DNA of 64,000 bases from Bacteroides cutis (GCF_900241005.1 NZ_OEST01000003.1:62001-126000); one strand, 5' to 3'. Counted from the first letter of the stretch, positions 7,822 to 16,833 are shown. Program-made: numbers and translations. Notes: a model not told the origin generated them from the sequence alone.

Positions 7822-9552
7822 CTATACGGTCCAGCCTGCGGACTTCTCTTGAATCGTCCACAGACGGGCATAAAGCCCCTCGTGCCGCATCAGTTCGTCG
7901 TGCGTGCCTTGTTCTTTTACCCGTCCGTCTTCCAGAACGACGATCCGGTCCGCATTCATGATCGTCTTAAGCTTGTGGGCGATGACGATGACGGTGCGTC
8001 CCTTGATAAGCGTGTCGATGGCTTTCTGCACCTCCACCTCGTTTTCCGGGTCGAGCGATGCGGTCGCCTCGTCCAGCAGGATAATCGGCGCATCCTTCAA
8101 GATGGCGCGGGCGATGGATATGCGCTGTTTCTCGCCGCCGGACAGCGTGCAACCGCCCTCACCCACCATCGTGTCGTATCCCTGCGGCAGGCGCATGATG
8201 AAATCGTGGCAGCAGGCTTTCTCGGCTGCCGCGATGATCTCCTCGTCCGTCGCACCGGGCTTTCCGAAACGGATATTGTCGCGTATCGTGTCCTGAAACA
8301 GATAGACGTCCTGGAACACCATCGAGATGCGGCTCATCAGACTTTCAGGTTCTATATCTTTCATCGGAACGCCATCGAAAAGGACACGCCCCTGCTGCGG
8401 GTCGTAGAATCGGGCGCAAAGTTTCATCACCGTACTTTTCCCGCTCCCCGAAGGACCGACGAGAGCCGTCAGCGTGTTTCTCGGAAACGCGATGGAAACG
8501 TCCTGAAGCACCTTCTTGTCCTGATAGGCGAACGACACATGCTCGAACCGGATGTCGCCGGTGGCCGGCGCCTGCCGTTCGCCTTCCATCTCCGGCTCGT
8601 TCATCAGCGTGAGAATACGCCCTCCGGCAATGGAGAAGTAGCGGAACTCCGCAAAGTTGGTCAGCGCCGAAGTCAGCGGGTCGAACACGCGCGAGCCGAC
8701 CACGAGGAACAGCACGAAGACGAGCAGCGAGAGTTCGCCTCCCAACAGCAGGTAGGTTCCGCACAGCACCATCAGGGTCAGTCCGGCCCGCACCAATGTA
8801 ATGCTCAGCAGCACGAAAGGCCCCAGCATGGCTTCCTGACGGATACAGGCACGGCGCAGTTCCGCAAAAGCATCGCGCAGGCGGACAAAGCGGTCGCCCA
8901 GCAGGTTGTAGGCTTTCATCACGCGAATGCCCTGCAAGTATTCCTCCAAGCGGTTCCCGGCATTGATTTTGGCTTGTATCTGCCTGCCGCTCAACTTTTT
9001 CTGCACACTCGTGCTCATCCATAGGACAAGCAAGGCGACCGGCAGTGCGGCGAACATGGCAACGGCCATCCGCCAGTCGATCCATACCAGCGAGAGGAAT
9101 GCCAGCACGGGCATGACGACGGCTCCCATCAGTTGGGGCAAATGGTGGGAAATGCCCGTCTCGGCCATCGTGAAATCGGTAACGAGCATGGACGAAAGAT
9201 CGCCGGGGTCGCGCCGGGAAAGAAATCCGAGAGAGAGTTTCCGCAGATGTTCCGCCAGTGCAATGCGCCCCGACGCACTCATTTCGTAGGCTCCTCTGAA
9301 ATTGGCCCGGTAGGAGGCCCGTTCGGCCAAAGCCATCACCAGCATATAGACAGCCAATATGCCGAAAATGCACCACAGTCTTGCCGTGTCGAGCGGTCGT
9401 CCGCTGCCGTCGAACGCGGCGAAGATGATGCGCACCGCCTCGATGGAGAGGCAGAAAGGTATGATGTTGACCAGATTGGCGAGCATGGTATAGCCCACGG
9501 GCTTGTAAAGACGTTCCGTATGGCCTATCGTAATGTTTTTAATCGCATTCAT
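7822..9552 (-). CDS. ABC half-transporter, type IV exporter fold (IrtB/YbtQ-like)
   Basis: A 576-residue fusion of a six-helix membrane domain (about 15-310) and an ATP-binding domain with Walker A GPSGSGKST, signature LSGGEKQR, Walker B IILLDEATASLD and the H-loop histidine (IAHKLKTI). By size and layout it pairs with the second half-transporter at 10196-12001. Such pairs include siderophore importers (YbtPQ, IrtAB) and peptide or drug exporters; sequence alone does not settle direction. It ends a five-gene operon read leftward from 13578. Confidence 0.88.
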   Translation of the reverse strand: MNAIKNITIGHTERLYKPVGYTMLANLVNIIPFCLSIEAVRIIFAAFDGSGRPLDTARLWCIFGILAVYMLVMALAERASYRANFRGAYEMSASGRIALAEHLRKLSLGFLSRRDPGDLSSMLVTDFTMAETGISHHLPQLMGAVVMPVLAFLSLVWIDWRMAVAMFAALPVALLVLWMSTSVQKKLSGRQIQAKINAGNRLEEYLQGIRVMKAYNLLGDRFVRLRDAFAELRRACIRQEAMLGPFVLLSITLVRAGLTLMVLCGTYLLLGGELSLLVFVLFLVVGSRVFDPLTSALTNFAEFRYFSIAGGRILTLMNEPEMEGERQAPATGDIRFEHVSFAYQDKKVLQDVSIAFPRNTLTALVGPSGSGKSTVMKLCARFYDPQQGRVLFDGVPMKDIEPESLMSRISMVFQDVYLFQDTIRDNIRFGKPGATDEEIIAAAEKACCHDFIMRLPQGYDTMVGEGGCTLSGGEKQRISIARAILKDAPIILLDEATASLDPENEVEVQKAIDTLIKGRTVIVIAHKLKTIMNADRIVVLEDGRVKEQGTHDELMRHEGLYARLWTIQEKSAGWTV

Positions 9553-9564
9553 GTTCCACTCCTT

Positions 9565-10185
9565 TCATTTATGTGCGACGATATGCAGTTCTTCTTTTTT
9601 CTGAATTACCCGGATGTCGGAAAAGCCGGCTTGGGACAGCAACTGTTTCAGTTCTTCGGCTCCGTACACCGTCATTCCCTTTATCCGCTCCGTCCACGCC
9701 TTTCCGAGTTCGGGGTCGCTCGCTTCCAGACTGATGAGAAAGCAGCCCCCTTTCCGGATCACGCGGAAGACTTCGGCCAGCGCCTTGCTGACGGAAGACC
9801 AGAAATAGACGGTCTCGAAGGCCGTAACGGCATCGAAGGCCCCGTCCCCGTAAGGCAGGGAGCAGACATCGCCCTGCTGTATGAAACATCGGCGGTCCAG
9901 TTCTCCCGCATTGTGCCTGCGGGCGAAGGCGACGCTCTCCTCCGACAGGTCCATGCCGTAAACTTTTCCCTGCGGACACAGCTTCAGCAGACGCTTCACG
10001 TTGGCGCCGCCCCCGCATCCGATGTCCAGCACATTCCATTCCGGCCGCCAGTCCACCTGTTTCATGCCGCGATGGGCCAGCGAAGCGTGGAAACAGTTCA
10101 TTCCCCGCAAAATCATCCGTCCCCAGAATCCCTGCGGACAACTCGTATTCTGTAAAATATCGTTCAAGAAACTATTCTTTTTCAT
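9565..10185 (-). CDS. Class I SAM-dependent methyltransferase
   Basis: A 206-residue Rossmann methyltransferase. Motif I is VLDIGCGGGANVKRLL (about residues 52-67), followed by the acidic VYGMDLSEESV that holds the SAM ribose, and a DAVTAFETVYFW segment typical of the UbiE/Methyltransf_11 group. The substrate is unknown. It lies between two ABC half-transporter genes with gaps of 12 and 10 nt, so it probably acts on the transported molecule or a precursor. Confidence 0.88.
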   Translation of the reverse strand: MKKNSFLNDILQNTSCPQGFWGRMILRGMNCFHASLAHRGMKQVDWRPEWNVLDIGCGGGANVKRLLKLCPQGKVYGMDLSEESVAFARRHNAGELDRRCFIQQGDVCSLPYGDGAFDAVTAFETVYFWSSVSKALAEVFRVIRKGGCFLISLEASDPELGKAWTERIKGMTVYGAEELKQLLSQAGFSDIRVIQKKEELHIVAHK

Positions 10186-10195
10186 ATCTCCGTAT

Positions 10196-12001
10196 TCAAT
10201 TTTTGTTCAACTTCCAATGATAAGCGCTCGTATAGGCATCCCACATGTTCTTGTAGAGCCCCTCGGCGACGGATAAGTCGTCGTGCTGGCCCTGCTGTAC
10301 GATCCGTCCCTGCTGCAAGACCACGATGTTGTCCGCCGAGACGATGGACGACAGCCGGTGGGCGATAATAATCACGGTCTTGCCTTTTATCAGGGATTGA
10401 AGGGCCTGCTGCATCTTGTATTCGTTCTCCGGATCGGCGAAGGCCGTGGCTTCGTCCAGTACCAGTATCGGCGCATTCTTCAGAATGGCGCGGGCCACGC
10501 ATACCCGCTGCGCCTCGCCGCCCGACAGATACACGCCCTCGTCGCCTATTCTCGTCTCGTAGCCTTGCGGCAGCCGCTCGATGAACTCGTGGCACTGGGC
10601 GGCTTTGGCCGCCGCCACGACCGTTTCTTTCGTTGCGGCGGGGGAACCGACGGCGATGTTCTCGTACAGCGTGTCGTAGAACAGGAACGTATCCTGAAAG
10701 ACGAATGAAACGGTATCCATCAACTGCGTCGTAGCGATGTTCTTGATGTTCACGCCACCGATGAGAATCTCGCCCTGCTCCACGTCCCAGAAACGGGGAA
10801 TCAGGTTCGCGACGGTGGACTTGCCGCTTCCCGAAGGCCCCACGAGCGCCGTAATCCGGCCTTGCGGCGCCGTGAAGCAAACATCGCGCAGCGCCTCGGT
10901 ACGTGTGCCCTGTTCCGTATTTTCGTAGGAGAATGACACGTGGCGGAACTCCACCTCATACGACTGCGGCACTTCGGGGTGTTCCGGTTCGGGAACGGGC
11001 TTTTTCTCCAGAATGCGGTCGATACGCGCCACGCCTTCGTCGATCTCCTTGGTGTTTCCGCCCAGGAACGTCAGTTTGTAGATGGGCGAAGCCACACCCG
11101 GTCCCATGATGATGAAAAACAGCCATACGGCGGCCAATGCGAGCGACTGCGGATTCCCTTGTATCAGCAGGATACCCACGGGAAGAATGAACGTCACCAT
11201 CGAACCCAGCAGGACGGTGAACGCGATCATCCCGTTCTGGTAGGTGTCGCAGCATTTCAGGGCGAACGTCTTGTAAGCCTGTATCTCGGCGTTGAACTGC
11301 CGGAACGAGCGGACGCTCTGTCCGAATATCTTCACCACGGGCATTCCCCTGACGTACTGCACGGCGGAGGCGCTCATCTTTTCCTGCGCATCATAGTAAA
11401 TACTCATGAACTCCCGTGCCTTCTTCCCCATGAAATTGGAGAATTGCAGGGCGAAGCTCAACAGCACCACGGCCAGACAGACCGCCGTCAGCCATGTATC
11501 CAGCGAGAAAAAGATGACGAGCATCACCACGACCGTCGCCACTACGTTCACCAAATCGGGAATCGTGTGGGCGATGAATCCCTCGATTTTCTCGATGTTC
11601 TGCTCCATCGTCTTCTTGATGGCTCCGGTAGAGGTGTTGTTGAGATAACCCAGCGACAGCTTGCCGATATGCTCGGACAGCCGGACACGCAATCCGTACA
11701 GAATGCGGAATGCAGCCACGTGCGAGGACATCAGGGCGGCGTACAGCAGCACCAGTCCGCCGATAAGCCCGCAGAAGGCGATCCAGCCCCAACGAATCAT
11801 GCCGGCTTCGTCCACCGAAGCCGGGCTTGTACCGTGCGTCAGCAGCTCTTTCAACACCTCGTACACCGCCCAATAGGGTACGAGCATACACACGGCGCTG
11901 CCTGCCGACAGCAGACCCGCCAGAAAAAGCAGCCCTTTCTTCTGCCCCGCGATCTCGAACAGGCGGGACAGACCTTCTTTCTTCTTTTCTTTTGTTTCCA
12001 T
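10196..12001 (-). CDS. ABC half-transporter (IrtA/YbtP-like partner)
   Basis: A 601-residue membrane plus ATPase fusion. The membrane domain runs to about 330; the ATPase carries GPSGSGKST, LSGGEAQR, ILVLDEATAFADPE and IAHRLSSI. The 'ATAFAD' after Walker B replaces the common 'ATSALD', as in the YbtP/IrtA-type partner of heterodimers. It is expected to pair with the product of 7822-9552. Genes on both sides are closely spaced on the same strand. Confidence 0.88.
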   Translation of the reverse strand: METKEKKKEGLSRLFEIAGQKKGLLFLAGLLSAGSAVCMLVPYWAVYEVLKELLTHGTSPASVDEAGMIRWGWIAFCGLIGGLVLLYAALMSSHVAAFRILYGLRVRLSEHIGKLSLGYLNNTSTGAIKKTMEQNIEKIEGFIAHTIPDLVNVVATVVVMLVIFFSLDTWLTAVCLAVVLLSFALQFSNFMGKKAREFMSIYYDAQEKMSASAVQYVRGMPVVKIFGQSVRSFRQFNAEIQAYKTFALKCCDTYQNGMIAFTVLLGSMVTFILPVGILLIQGNPQSLALAAVWLFFIIMGPGVASPIYKLTFLGGNTKEIDEGVARIDRILEKKPVPEPEHPEVPQSYEVEFRHVSFSYENTEQGTRTEALRDVCFTAPQGRITALVGPSGSGKSTVANLIPRFWDVEQGEILIGGVNIKNIATTQLMDTVSFVFQDTFLFYDTLYENIAVGSPAATKETVVAAAKAAQCHEFIERLPQGYETRIGDEGVYLSGGEAQRVCVARAILKNAPILVLDEATAFADPENEYKMQQALQSLIKGKTVIIIAHRLSSIVSADNIVVLQQGRIVQQGQHDDLSVAEGLYKNMWDAYTSAYHWKLNKN

Positions 12002-12025
12002 ATATTGAATTTTATCCGATTCTCT

Positions 12026-12727
12026 CTATCCGTTGTTGGTAAATTCCTGTAAATCTTCCGGCCGGATTACAACAGCCCCGTCAGCCGCTCCCCGCTCTTT
12101 TGTCAGCCGGAAATCGCAGCACGAAGCACCGTGTGCCAATGTGCGGGTCCGTGTCAGCCGGATACCGAGTACATCGTGTGTGATATAATCATTCACGCAG
12201 AAATAGGGAAAAAAGCACTCGACGCCAATACGGGAACAGAGTTCGGCGACCGGGCACCGGGCAATGTCCATACCGACATCGAACGTATCGTCCGCATTCG
12301 GCAACACGCAATCGAACAGCCAATCGTCCTCTGTGGAAACATGCGAAGCGGAAGCGATGCGACGCACATAGTCGGGCGAACACAACATTTCGCGTATTTC
12401 CGAAATTTTTTCAGAAGGGATACTCGACAACGTGAGCTTTTTCAATGCTTTCTGCGTAACAATGGAAAGTTCTGCCGGACTCCATCCTCTGGCCGACAGT
12501 TCTTGCCACAGACCGATCTCATAGGCTATACCGATAATGTTTTTCACCCATGGTGATGTCGGCGGGACATCCGGAATGATTGCGGAGATACGATGAAAAT
12601 TCTCGACAGCCGCTTCCATCACGGAATCAACGGATTCGACCGACAAACGGGATGCCAGTTCTTCCCTGAAAAATTCTTCGAACCGTTCCAACATTGGGAG
12701 ATAAGGTTCAATCGTCGTCTCTTTCAT
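12026..12727 (-). CDS. L-2-amino-thiazoline-4-carboxylate hydrolase-like protein
   Basis: A 233-residue protein resembling the ATC-hydrolase family by its C-terminal half: CPVAELCSRIGVECFFPYFC, then NDYITHDVLGIRLTRTRTLAHGASCCDFRL. These Cys/Asp-rich segments are the conserved core of that family, whose founding member opens the ring of 2-aminothiazoline-4-carboxylate. Whether this protein does so is not shown. Its start overlaps the stop of the upstream methyltransferase by 4 nt, so the two are translationally coupled. Confidence 0.72.
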   Translation of the reverse strand: MKETTIEPYLPMLERFEEFFREELASRLSVESVDSVMEAAVENFHRISAIIPDVPPTSPWVKNIIGIAYEIGLWQELSARGWSPAELSIVTQKALKKLTLSSIPSEKISEIREMLCSPDYVRRIASASHVSTEDDWLFDCVLPNADDTFDVGMDIARCPVAELCSRIGVECFFPYFCVNDYITHDVLGIRLTRTRTLAHGASCCDFRLTKERGAADGAVVIRPEDLQEFTNNG

Positions 12728-13578
12728 CTTTCATGGAGAATTGCCGCCGTGTCACGGGAATTCGATACGATTTCATATCCCAACATCGAACTGAACTTGT
12801 AGCACAGCCGCGTCATCCGTCCCAATATTTGCCCGAAGAAGAAGCCCCAGCGCGGACGGAAAAACTTCATGTAATTGGCCTGTTCCAAAAGGCGTAGGCG
12901 GGGTTCCCATTGTTCTACCAGACGCCCGTCGCTCAGACCGGAGCGGATTTGCGCCTCGTGTTCACGGAGCGAATCGGGTTTCACTCCGTGACGGCTCATC
13001 ATCGTACCGCAGACGTCGAACCACAGTTCGCCGCCCCCGAAACGCTCGGCCACATGGTGCAGAAATGTTTTTACCTGCTTTTCATAGAAATACATCAGCA
13101 CGCCTTCGACCACGAAGATGAAATGCGCATCGGGATGCCGGCGACGCAGGTCGTCCAGCCAGCCGGCATCCAGCAGGGAGGCCGCAATGTAGGGGTTGCC
13201 CGGCTGCTCCGGAATCAGCTCGCGGCGCAGCGCGATGACTTCCGGCAGGTCCATGTCGTAGAATACGGCCTTCCCGTCGCCGATACGCTGGAAACGGGTG
13301 TCCAGACCACAGCCCACATTCACCACCACCGCATCGGCGTGCTTCCCTATGAAGCGGCGCACGGCACGGTCGAAAAACCACCCGCGCACGACGCAGCCGA
13401 CCTCGCTCAACTTCGCCCCGTCGAAACGGGAGTAGTCGTATTCCAGACTGTCCACCAGCCCCTCCGCAACCTTGTCGTTCAGAATCGGGTTCTTTCGGCG
13501 GCTCTCTTTCGCCCTGTAATAGAGCGGAATGAGCAATGTCTCGGCGACAATGCTCTCGAATTTATGTCTCTGTTTCAT
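12724..13578 (-). CDS. SAM-dependent methyltransferase, leucine-carboxyl (TcmP/LCM) type
   Basis: A 284-residue protein with VVNVGCGLDTRFQRIG (motif I, about 85-100) and VFYDMDLPEVIALRREL, the hallmark of the LCM/TcmP family that methylates carboxyl groups on small molecules or C-termini. It also has HFIFVVEGVLMYFYEKQVK, another family signature. It is the first gene of the cargo operon, about 130 nt downstream of the tetR gene and its terminator. Confidence 0.85.
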   Translation of the reverse strand: MKQRHKFESIVAETLLIPLYYRAKESRRKNPILNDKVAEGLVDSLEYDYSRFDGAKLSEVGCVVRGWFFDRAVRRFIGKHADAVVVNVGCGLDTRFQRIGDGKAVFYDMDLPEVIALRRELIPEQPGNPYIAASLLDAGWLDDLRRRHPDAHFIFVVEGVLMYFYEKQVKTFLHHVAERFGGGELWFDVCGTMMSRHGVKPDSLREHEAQIRSGLSDGRLVEQWEPRLRLLEQANYMKFFRPRWGFFFGQILGRMTRLCYKFSSMLGYEIVSNSRDTAAILHER

Positions 13579-13594
13579 TTGTTATGATATTTAT

Positions 13595-13608
13595 TAATGA
13601 ACGATATT
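13595..13608. promoter_or_regulatory. Putative TetR operator upstream of the cargo operon
   Basis: TAATGAACGATATT here matches 13 of 14 bases with TAATGAACGATGTT at 14326-14339 in front of the tetR gene. Both are in the leader or promoter zone of minus-strand units, which fits one regulator controlling both. Confidence 0.5.
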
Positions 13609-13631
13609 CAGATTTGTTCACGAATAAAAAA

Positions 13632-13661
13632 AGAGGAAACCTTTGTGAAGATTTCCTCTTT
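13632..13661 (-). terminator. Terminator of the tetR gene
   Basis: On the minus strand GAGGAAA and TTTCCTC form a stem around a 12-nt loop, followed by seven T (positions 13631 to 13625). It separates the tetR transcript from the cargo operon, so the operon needs its own promoter; I see no good TAnnTTTG box there. Confidence 0.75.
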
Positions 13662-13710
13662 TCCCGCTGCCCCGTTACGGCAGCTTGTCCGTATGTGTCT
13701 TTTCTATCTG

Positions 13711-14322
13711 TCATACCTTGATAATGGCCCTCCAACCTTGAATTTCAAACAGAATATAGTCATGCAGAATGGATTCCATTTCCTGTTTGGGCACCGCGTG
13801 CATCAACAGCTCCTCGAACAGCGTGAACATCCACACCGTATGCAGGTGAATGATAAAATCGGACACAGCCGTATTTATATTCGGGTACTTCTTCTTCATG
13901 GCGGCGAACCATGCCTTGACCAGCCCGGTCGAACGGTCGGTGTAGCTTTCGCGAAAATGTTCCAGCGAAGAGCCTTGGGCACGGAACAACAGGATCTCCA
14001 GCAGGCTGCGATGCGTTTCGATGAGCGAAACGTATTCGTCGATACAGGCTTTCAGGTATTTTTCGGAACGCATCGTCATCACGTCCTCGCCGCGTATGCC
14101 GTGATGCTCCTGCAACATGGCTTCCATAGCGTGCAGGACGGGACGGACCACTTCACAGAACAATTCGTCCTTGTTCCGGAAATAATTATATATGTTCCCC
14201 ACACCGACACCGACGGCTCCGGCAATCTCGCGCATGGAGGTCTTGGAATACCCCTGCTGCCCGAATCGCTGTTCGGCGACTGCCAATATGCGGCCGCGTA
14301 TGTCTTCTTTGAGTACCTGCAT
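13711..14322 (-). CDS. TetR/AcrR-family transcriptional regulator
   Basis: A 203-residue protein. The start at 14322 (MQVLKEDIRGRILAVAEQRF) is preferred over the longer frame to 14622, whose extra 100 residues read through the promoter. The N-terminal helix-turn-helix is GYSKTSMREIAGAVGVGVGNIYNYFRNKDELF; the C-terminal ligand domain is helical. It probably represses itself and the transporter/methyltransferase operon, because the same 14-bp sequence lies in both leaders. The inducer is unknown but could be the transported compound. Confidence 0.88.
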   Translation of the reverse strand: MQVLKEDIRGRILAVAEQRFGQQGYSKTSMREIAGAVGVGVGNIYNYFRNKDELFCEVVRPVLHAMEAMLQEHHGIRGEDVMTMRSEKYLKACIDEYVSLIETHRSLLEILLFRAQGSSLEHFRESYTDRSTGLVKAWFAAMKKKYPNINTAVSDFIIHLHTVWMFTLFEELLMHAVPKQEMESILHDYILFEIQGWRAIIKV

Positions 14323-14325
14323 AAA

Positions 14326-14386
14326 TAATGAACGATGTTTCCGTTTATATTTTTGCAAAAGTACGGGGTTTGAATTTACTGGACAA
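14326..14386 (-). promoter_or_regulatory. tetR promoter and operator
   Basis: Read on the minus strand, TTG at 14386-14384, a 20-nt spacer, and TACTTTTG at 14363-14356 make a standard σABfr promoter. The putative operator TAATGAACGATGTT (14326-14339 on the + strand) lies at or just after the expected start of transcription, a position suited to repression. Confidence 0.7.
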
Positions 14387-14514
14387 TACCTATTTATGGT
14401 GATTTTACATGATTGAAATAAGGGAAAAGCAGGTATTACCGGAGGTAGCGAAATACCTTGTCTATATCCTTGTCTATATCCGAAAGGAAAAGTCATATTG
14501 TTCATTGAAAAGGA

Positions 14515-14543
14515 GAAAGTCTCATAGATTATAATTACTTTTG
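14515..14543 (+). promoter_or_regulatory. Promoter of the KilA-N gene
   Basis: TTG at 14515-14517, 18 nt, TACTTTTG at 14536-14543; the gene starts 30 nt further on. Confidence 0.65.
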
Positions 14544-14572
14544 TACATAAAACCCAAAGAATCAAATATAAA

Positions 14573-15382
14573 ATGGCAAAGATTACAGTAAAAGACACAA
14601 GTGTCACAATTATATCAGTCAACGAGAATGATTATATCAGCCTGACAGACATAGCAAGATACAAAAGCGATGACCCGACTGCGGTTATCGGGAACTGGCT
14701 GCGTAACCGGAATACAATAGAATATCTGGGTATTTGGGAGAGTTTGTACAACCCGAGTTTTAAACCCCTCGAATTCGAGGGGTTTAAAAAGGAAGCCGGG
14801 CTGAACGCCTTTACCTTATCACCGACAAAATGGATAAGTACGACAAACGCAATAGGCATACTCTCCAAATCGGGACGCTACGGCGGCACTTACGCTCACA
14901 AGGATATAGCATTTAAGTTTGCAAGCTGGATTTCCGTTGAATTTGAACTGTATATTATAAAGGAGTTCCAACGATTAAAGACCGAGGAACAACAGCAACT
15001 CGGTTGGTCAGCCAAACGGGAACTGTCGAAAATCAACTACCGCATACATACCGATGCCATAAAACAGAACCTTATCCCGGCAGAGGTAACCGCCAAACAA
15101 GCCAGTATTATCTATGCCGATGAAGCCGATATGCTGAATGTGGCGATGTTCGGTATGACCGCCAAGATGTGGCGTGAGCAACACCCCGAACTGAAAGGGA
15201 ATATCCGGGACTATGCCACAATCAATGAGCTTATTTGCCTCTCAAATATGGAAAACCTCAATGCAGTATTTATAGACCAAGGTATTCCGCAGGGTGAGCG
15301 GTTGATTAAACTCAATCAGATAGCCATTCAACAGATGAGAATATTGGGAACTGGCGGCAGCGAACGCAAGTTATTAAAGTAG
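14573..15382 (+). CDS. KilA-N domain protein
   Basis: A 269-residue protein. The N-terminal 110 residues (YISLTDIARYKSDDPTAVIGNWLRNRNTIEYLGIWESL and WISTTNAIGILSKSGRYGGTYAHKDIAFKFASWIS) are a KilA-N DNA-binding domain as in phage and N1R/P1-type proteins. The C-terminal part is common in Bacteroidetes homologues and has no known role. Within the gene, 14758-14789 is a perfect 32-bp palindrome encoding FKPLEFEGFKK, unusual in a coding frame. Confidence 0.85.
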   Translation: MAKITVKDTSVTIISVNENDYISLTDIARYKSDDPTAVIGNWLRNRNTIEYLGIWESLYNPSFKPLEFEGFKKEAGLNAFTLSPTKWISTTNAIGILSKSGRYGGTYAHKDIAFKFASWISVEFELYIIKEFQRLKTEEQQQLGWSAKRELSKINYRIHTDAIKQNLIPAEVTAKQASIIYADEADMLNVAMFGMTAKMWREQHPELKGNIRDYATINELICLSNMENLNAVFIDQGIPQGERLIKLNQIAIQQMRILGTGGSERKLLK

Positions 15383-15438
15383 ATGAGTCTCTATCAGAAT
15401 TTGTGCCGAGTACGTGATGAACAATACACTATCAAACC

Positions 15439-15993
15439 ATGACGAATAAAGATGAAATGACAATGAACTCTGATAAAAACGCCTATTTTCTATCGCTTCC
15501 GGAGATAACCGAATTATCCGTTCCTCCTAAAACGATATTGTTGGAAGAAGGCAAGGTAGCCGACAGAATGTACCTGATCCGGAAAGGTTGCCTGCGCCTG
15601 TTTTTCAACAACGAAGGACGGGACATCACTTTCCAGTTCTTTTTCGAAGGGGATTTCGTCGCGTCATTCGACAGCCTGTATCAACGGACACCGAGCCTTT
15701 TTTCCCTGGAAAGCATAGAGCCGGCAGAACTGTCGGTTATGAAGCGGGAAGATTTTTTCAGAAACCTCGGACAGAAGCCCGCGCTACGGCAGATATATGA
15801 GGAAAAAATCATCGAACGCTTCCATGTTTATCAGCGGCTCTTCCTTTCCCGCATAAAGAACACCCCCCAACAACGGTATGAAGAACTGCTGAAAGAACAC
15901 CCCTCTATCATACAGCGGATTCCCCAGCATTATATTGCCTCCTATTTGGGGATTACTTCTGTTTCCCTGTCGAGGATCAGAAACAGGCGATAG
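15439..15993 (+). CDS. Crp/Fnr-family transcriptional regulator
   Basis: A 184-residue protein with an N-terminal cyclic-nucleotide-binding-type beta barrel (LLEEGKVADRMYLIRKGCLRLFFNNEGRDITFQFFFEGDFVASFDSL) and a C-terminal winged helix with the recognition helix HYIASYLGITSVSLSRIRNRR. The effector is unknown; many Bacteroidetes members lack cAMP-binding residues. A second ATG 15 nt inside could also be used. It precedes a membrane-protein gene by 79 nt on the same strand. Confidence 0.87.
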   Translation: MTNKDEMTMNSDKNAYFLSLPEITELSVPPKTILLEEGKVADRMYLIRKGCLRLFFNNEGRDITFQFFFEGDFVASFDSLYQRTPSLFSLESIEPAELSVMKREDFFRNLGQKPALRQIYEEKIIERFHVYQRLFLSRIKNTPQQRYEELLKEHPSIIQRIPQHYIASYLGITSVSLSRIRNRR

Positions 15994-16072
15994 TTCATTT
16001 CTTTACATTTGTTATCGTCCGGTTCCAGTCGAAGATGCGAACTTTGCCGCATCTATTAAAACCGAAAGACAG

Positions 16073-16492
16073 ATGAAAAAGATTTTTATAATAGACTGGA
16101 GCCTGATTCCCGTGTTTGTCCTGTCCGCATACTCCGGAATCGAATTGCATGTGGCCGACTATGAAGGCAATCACGAGGTATGGCATAATTGGGCAGTTTT
16201 CCATGTCCTGACGAGCCTGCTGTTCCTCATGGCCTCCATATTTCATATAGCGACGCATTGGGGCTGGTACAAGGGAACTGCCAAGAACGGAATAGGCCGG
16301 AAAAGCAAGGTCACGGCGGTACTGTCGGTCCTGTTCCTGTCCGTGGTTCTGACCGGATTTGCCCTGTTAGGCATAGAAGGAGCAGGTTCCCCGGTCGGGC
16401 AATGTCATTTTTGGGCAGGAATCGTTACAACTGTCCTTTCTATCGGCCATATACTGAAACGCCTTCCGTTGCTACGCAAATCATTGAAATAA
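16073..16492 (+). CDS. Small membrane protein, DUF4405-like
   Basis: A 139-residue protein; the start at 16073 (MKKIFIIDWSLIPVF) is chosen because the longer frame overlaps the Crp/Fnr gene. Four hydrophobic segments are visible, with paired histidines in two of them (HNWAVFHVLTSLLFLMASIFHIATHWGWY and GQCHFWAGIVTTVLSIGHIL). That pattern resembles DUF4405 or cytochrome-b-like heme-binding membrane proteins. It is probably regulated by the adjacent Crp/Fnr protein. Confidence 0.75.
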   Translation: MKKIFIIDWSLIPVFVLSAYSGIELHVADYEGNHEVWHNWAVFHVLTSLLFLMASIFHIATHWGWYKGTAKNGIGRKSKVTAVLSVLFLSVVLTGFALLGIEGAGSPVGQCHFWAGIVTTVLSIGHILKRLPLLRKSLK

Positions 16493-16626
16493 GCACAACC
16501 TATTCAACGGACAACTTCCGGACAAAGCGTTCTTACAGAAATCGGGGTACTTATTACAAATGCGGCTTCTTGCTTACTGTCGAGAAGACCGCATTTTTCT
16601 TTATTTTTCGGCATATCATTCGATTT

Positions 16627-16833
16627 CAGCATTGCTCGTCCAACCATTTGGGGCATCCGGTCCATTCGTTGCCCCTTCAAATCCGGCATCAGAGAATGGC
16701 TGTTGTCATAGGCACCGACTTCATGCAGTTCCACGAATGAGGCATTTCCTCCGTAACGGTTTATGTTTTTCACGAGCTTACGGCCTGTCCGGAGAAAACA
16801 TACGTGCCAGTTTTTCCCGACGAGATTCCGAAA
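16627..16833 (-). pseudogene. Relic of an alpha/beta-hydrolase C-terminus
   Basis: In the minus-strand frame the segment FRNLVGKNWHVCF…INRYGGNASFVELHEVGAYDNSHSLMPDLKGQRMDRMPQMV reads like the end of a secreted alpha/beta hydrolase, with the catalytic-histidine motif usually GNSHFLMQDLNN. There is no N-terminal domain, start or nucleophile elbow, so this is a fragment. The remaining parts of 16493-16962 show no gene. Confidence 0.5.

Noticed and set aside
7768..9024. Long frames antisense to the ABC transporter, also around 9133-10155 and 10940-12052 on the + strand
   Set aside because: They are G/C-driven shadows of clear ABC-transporter and methyltransferase genes and show no protein family features.
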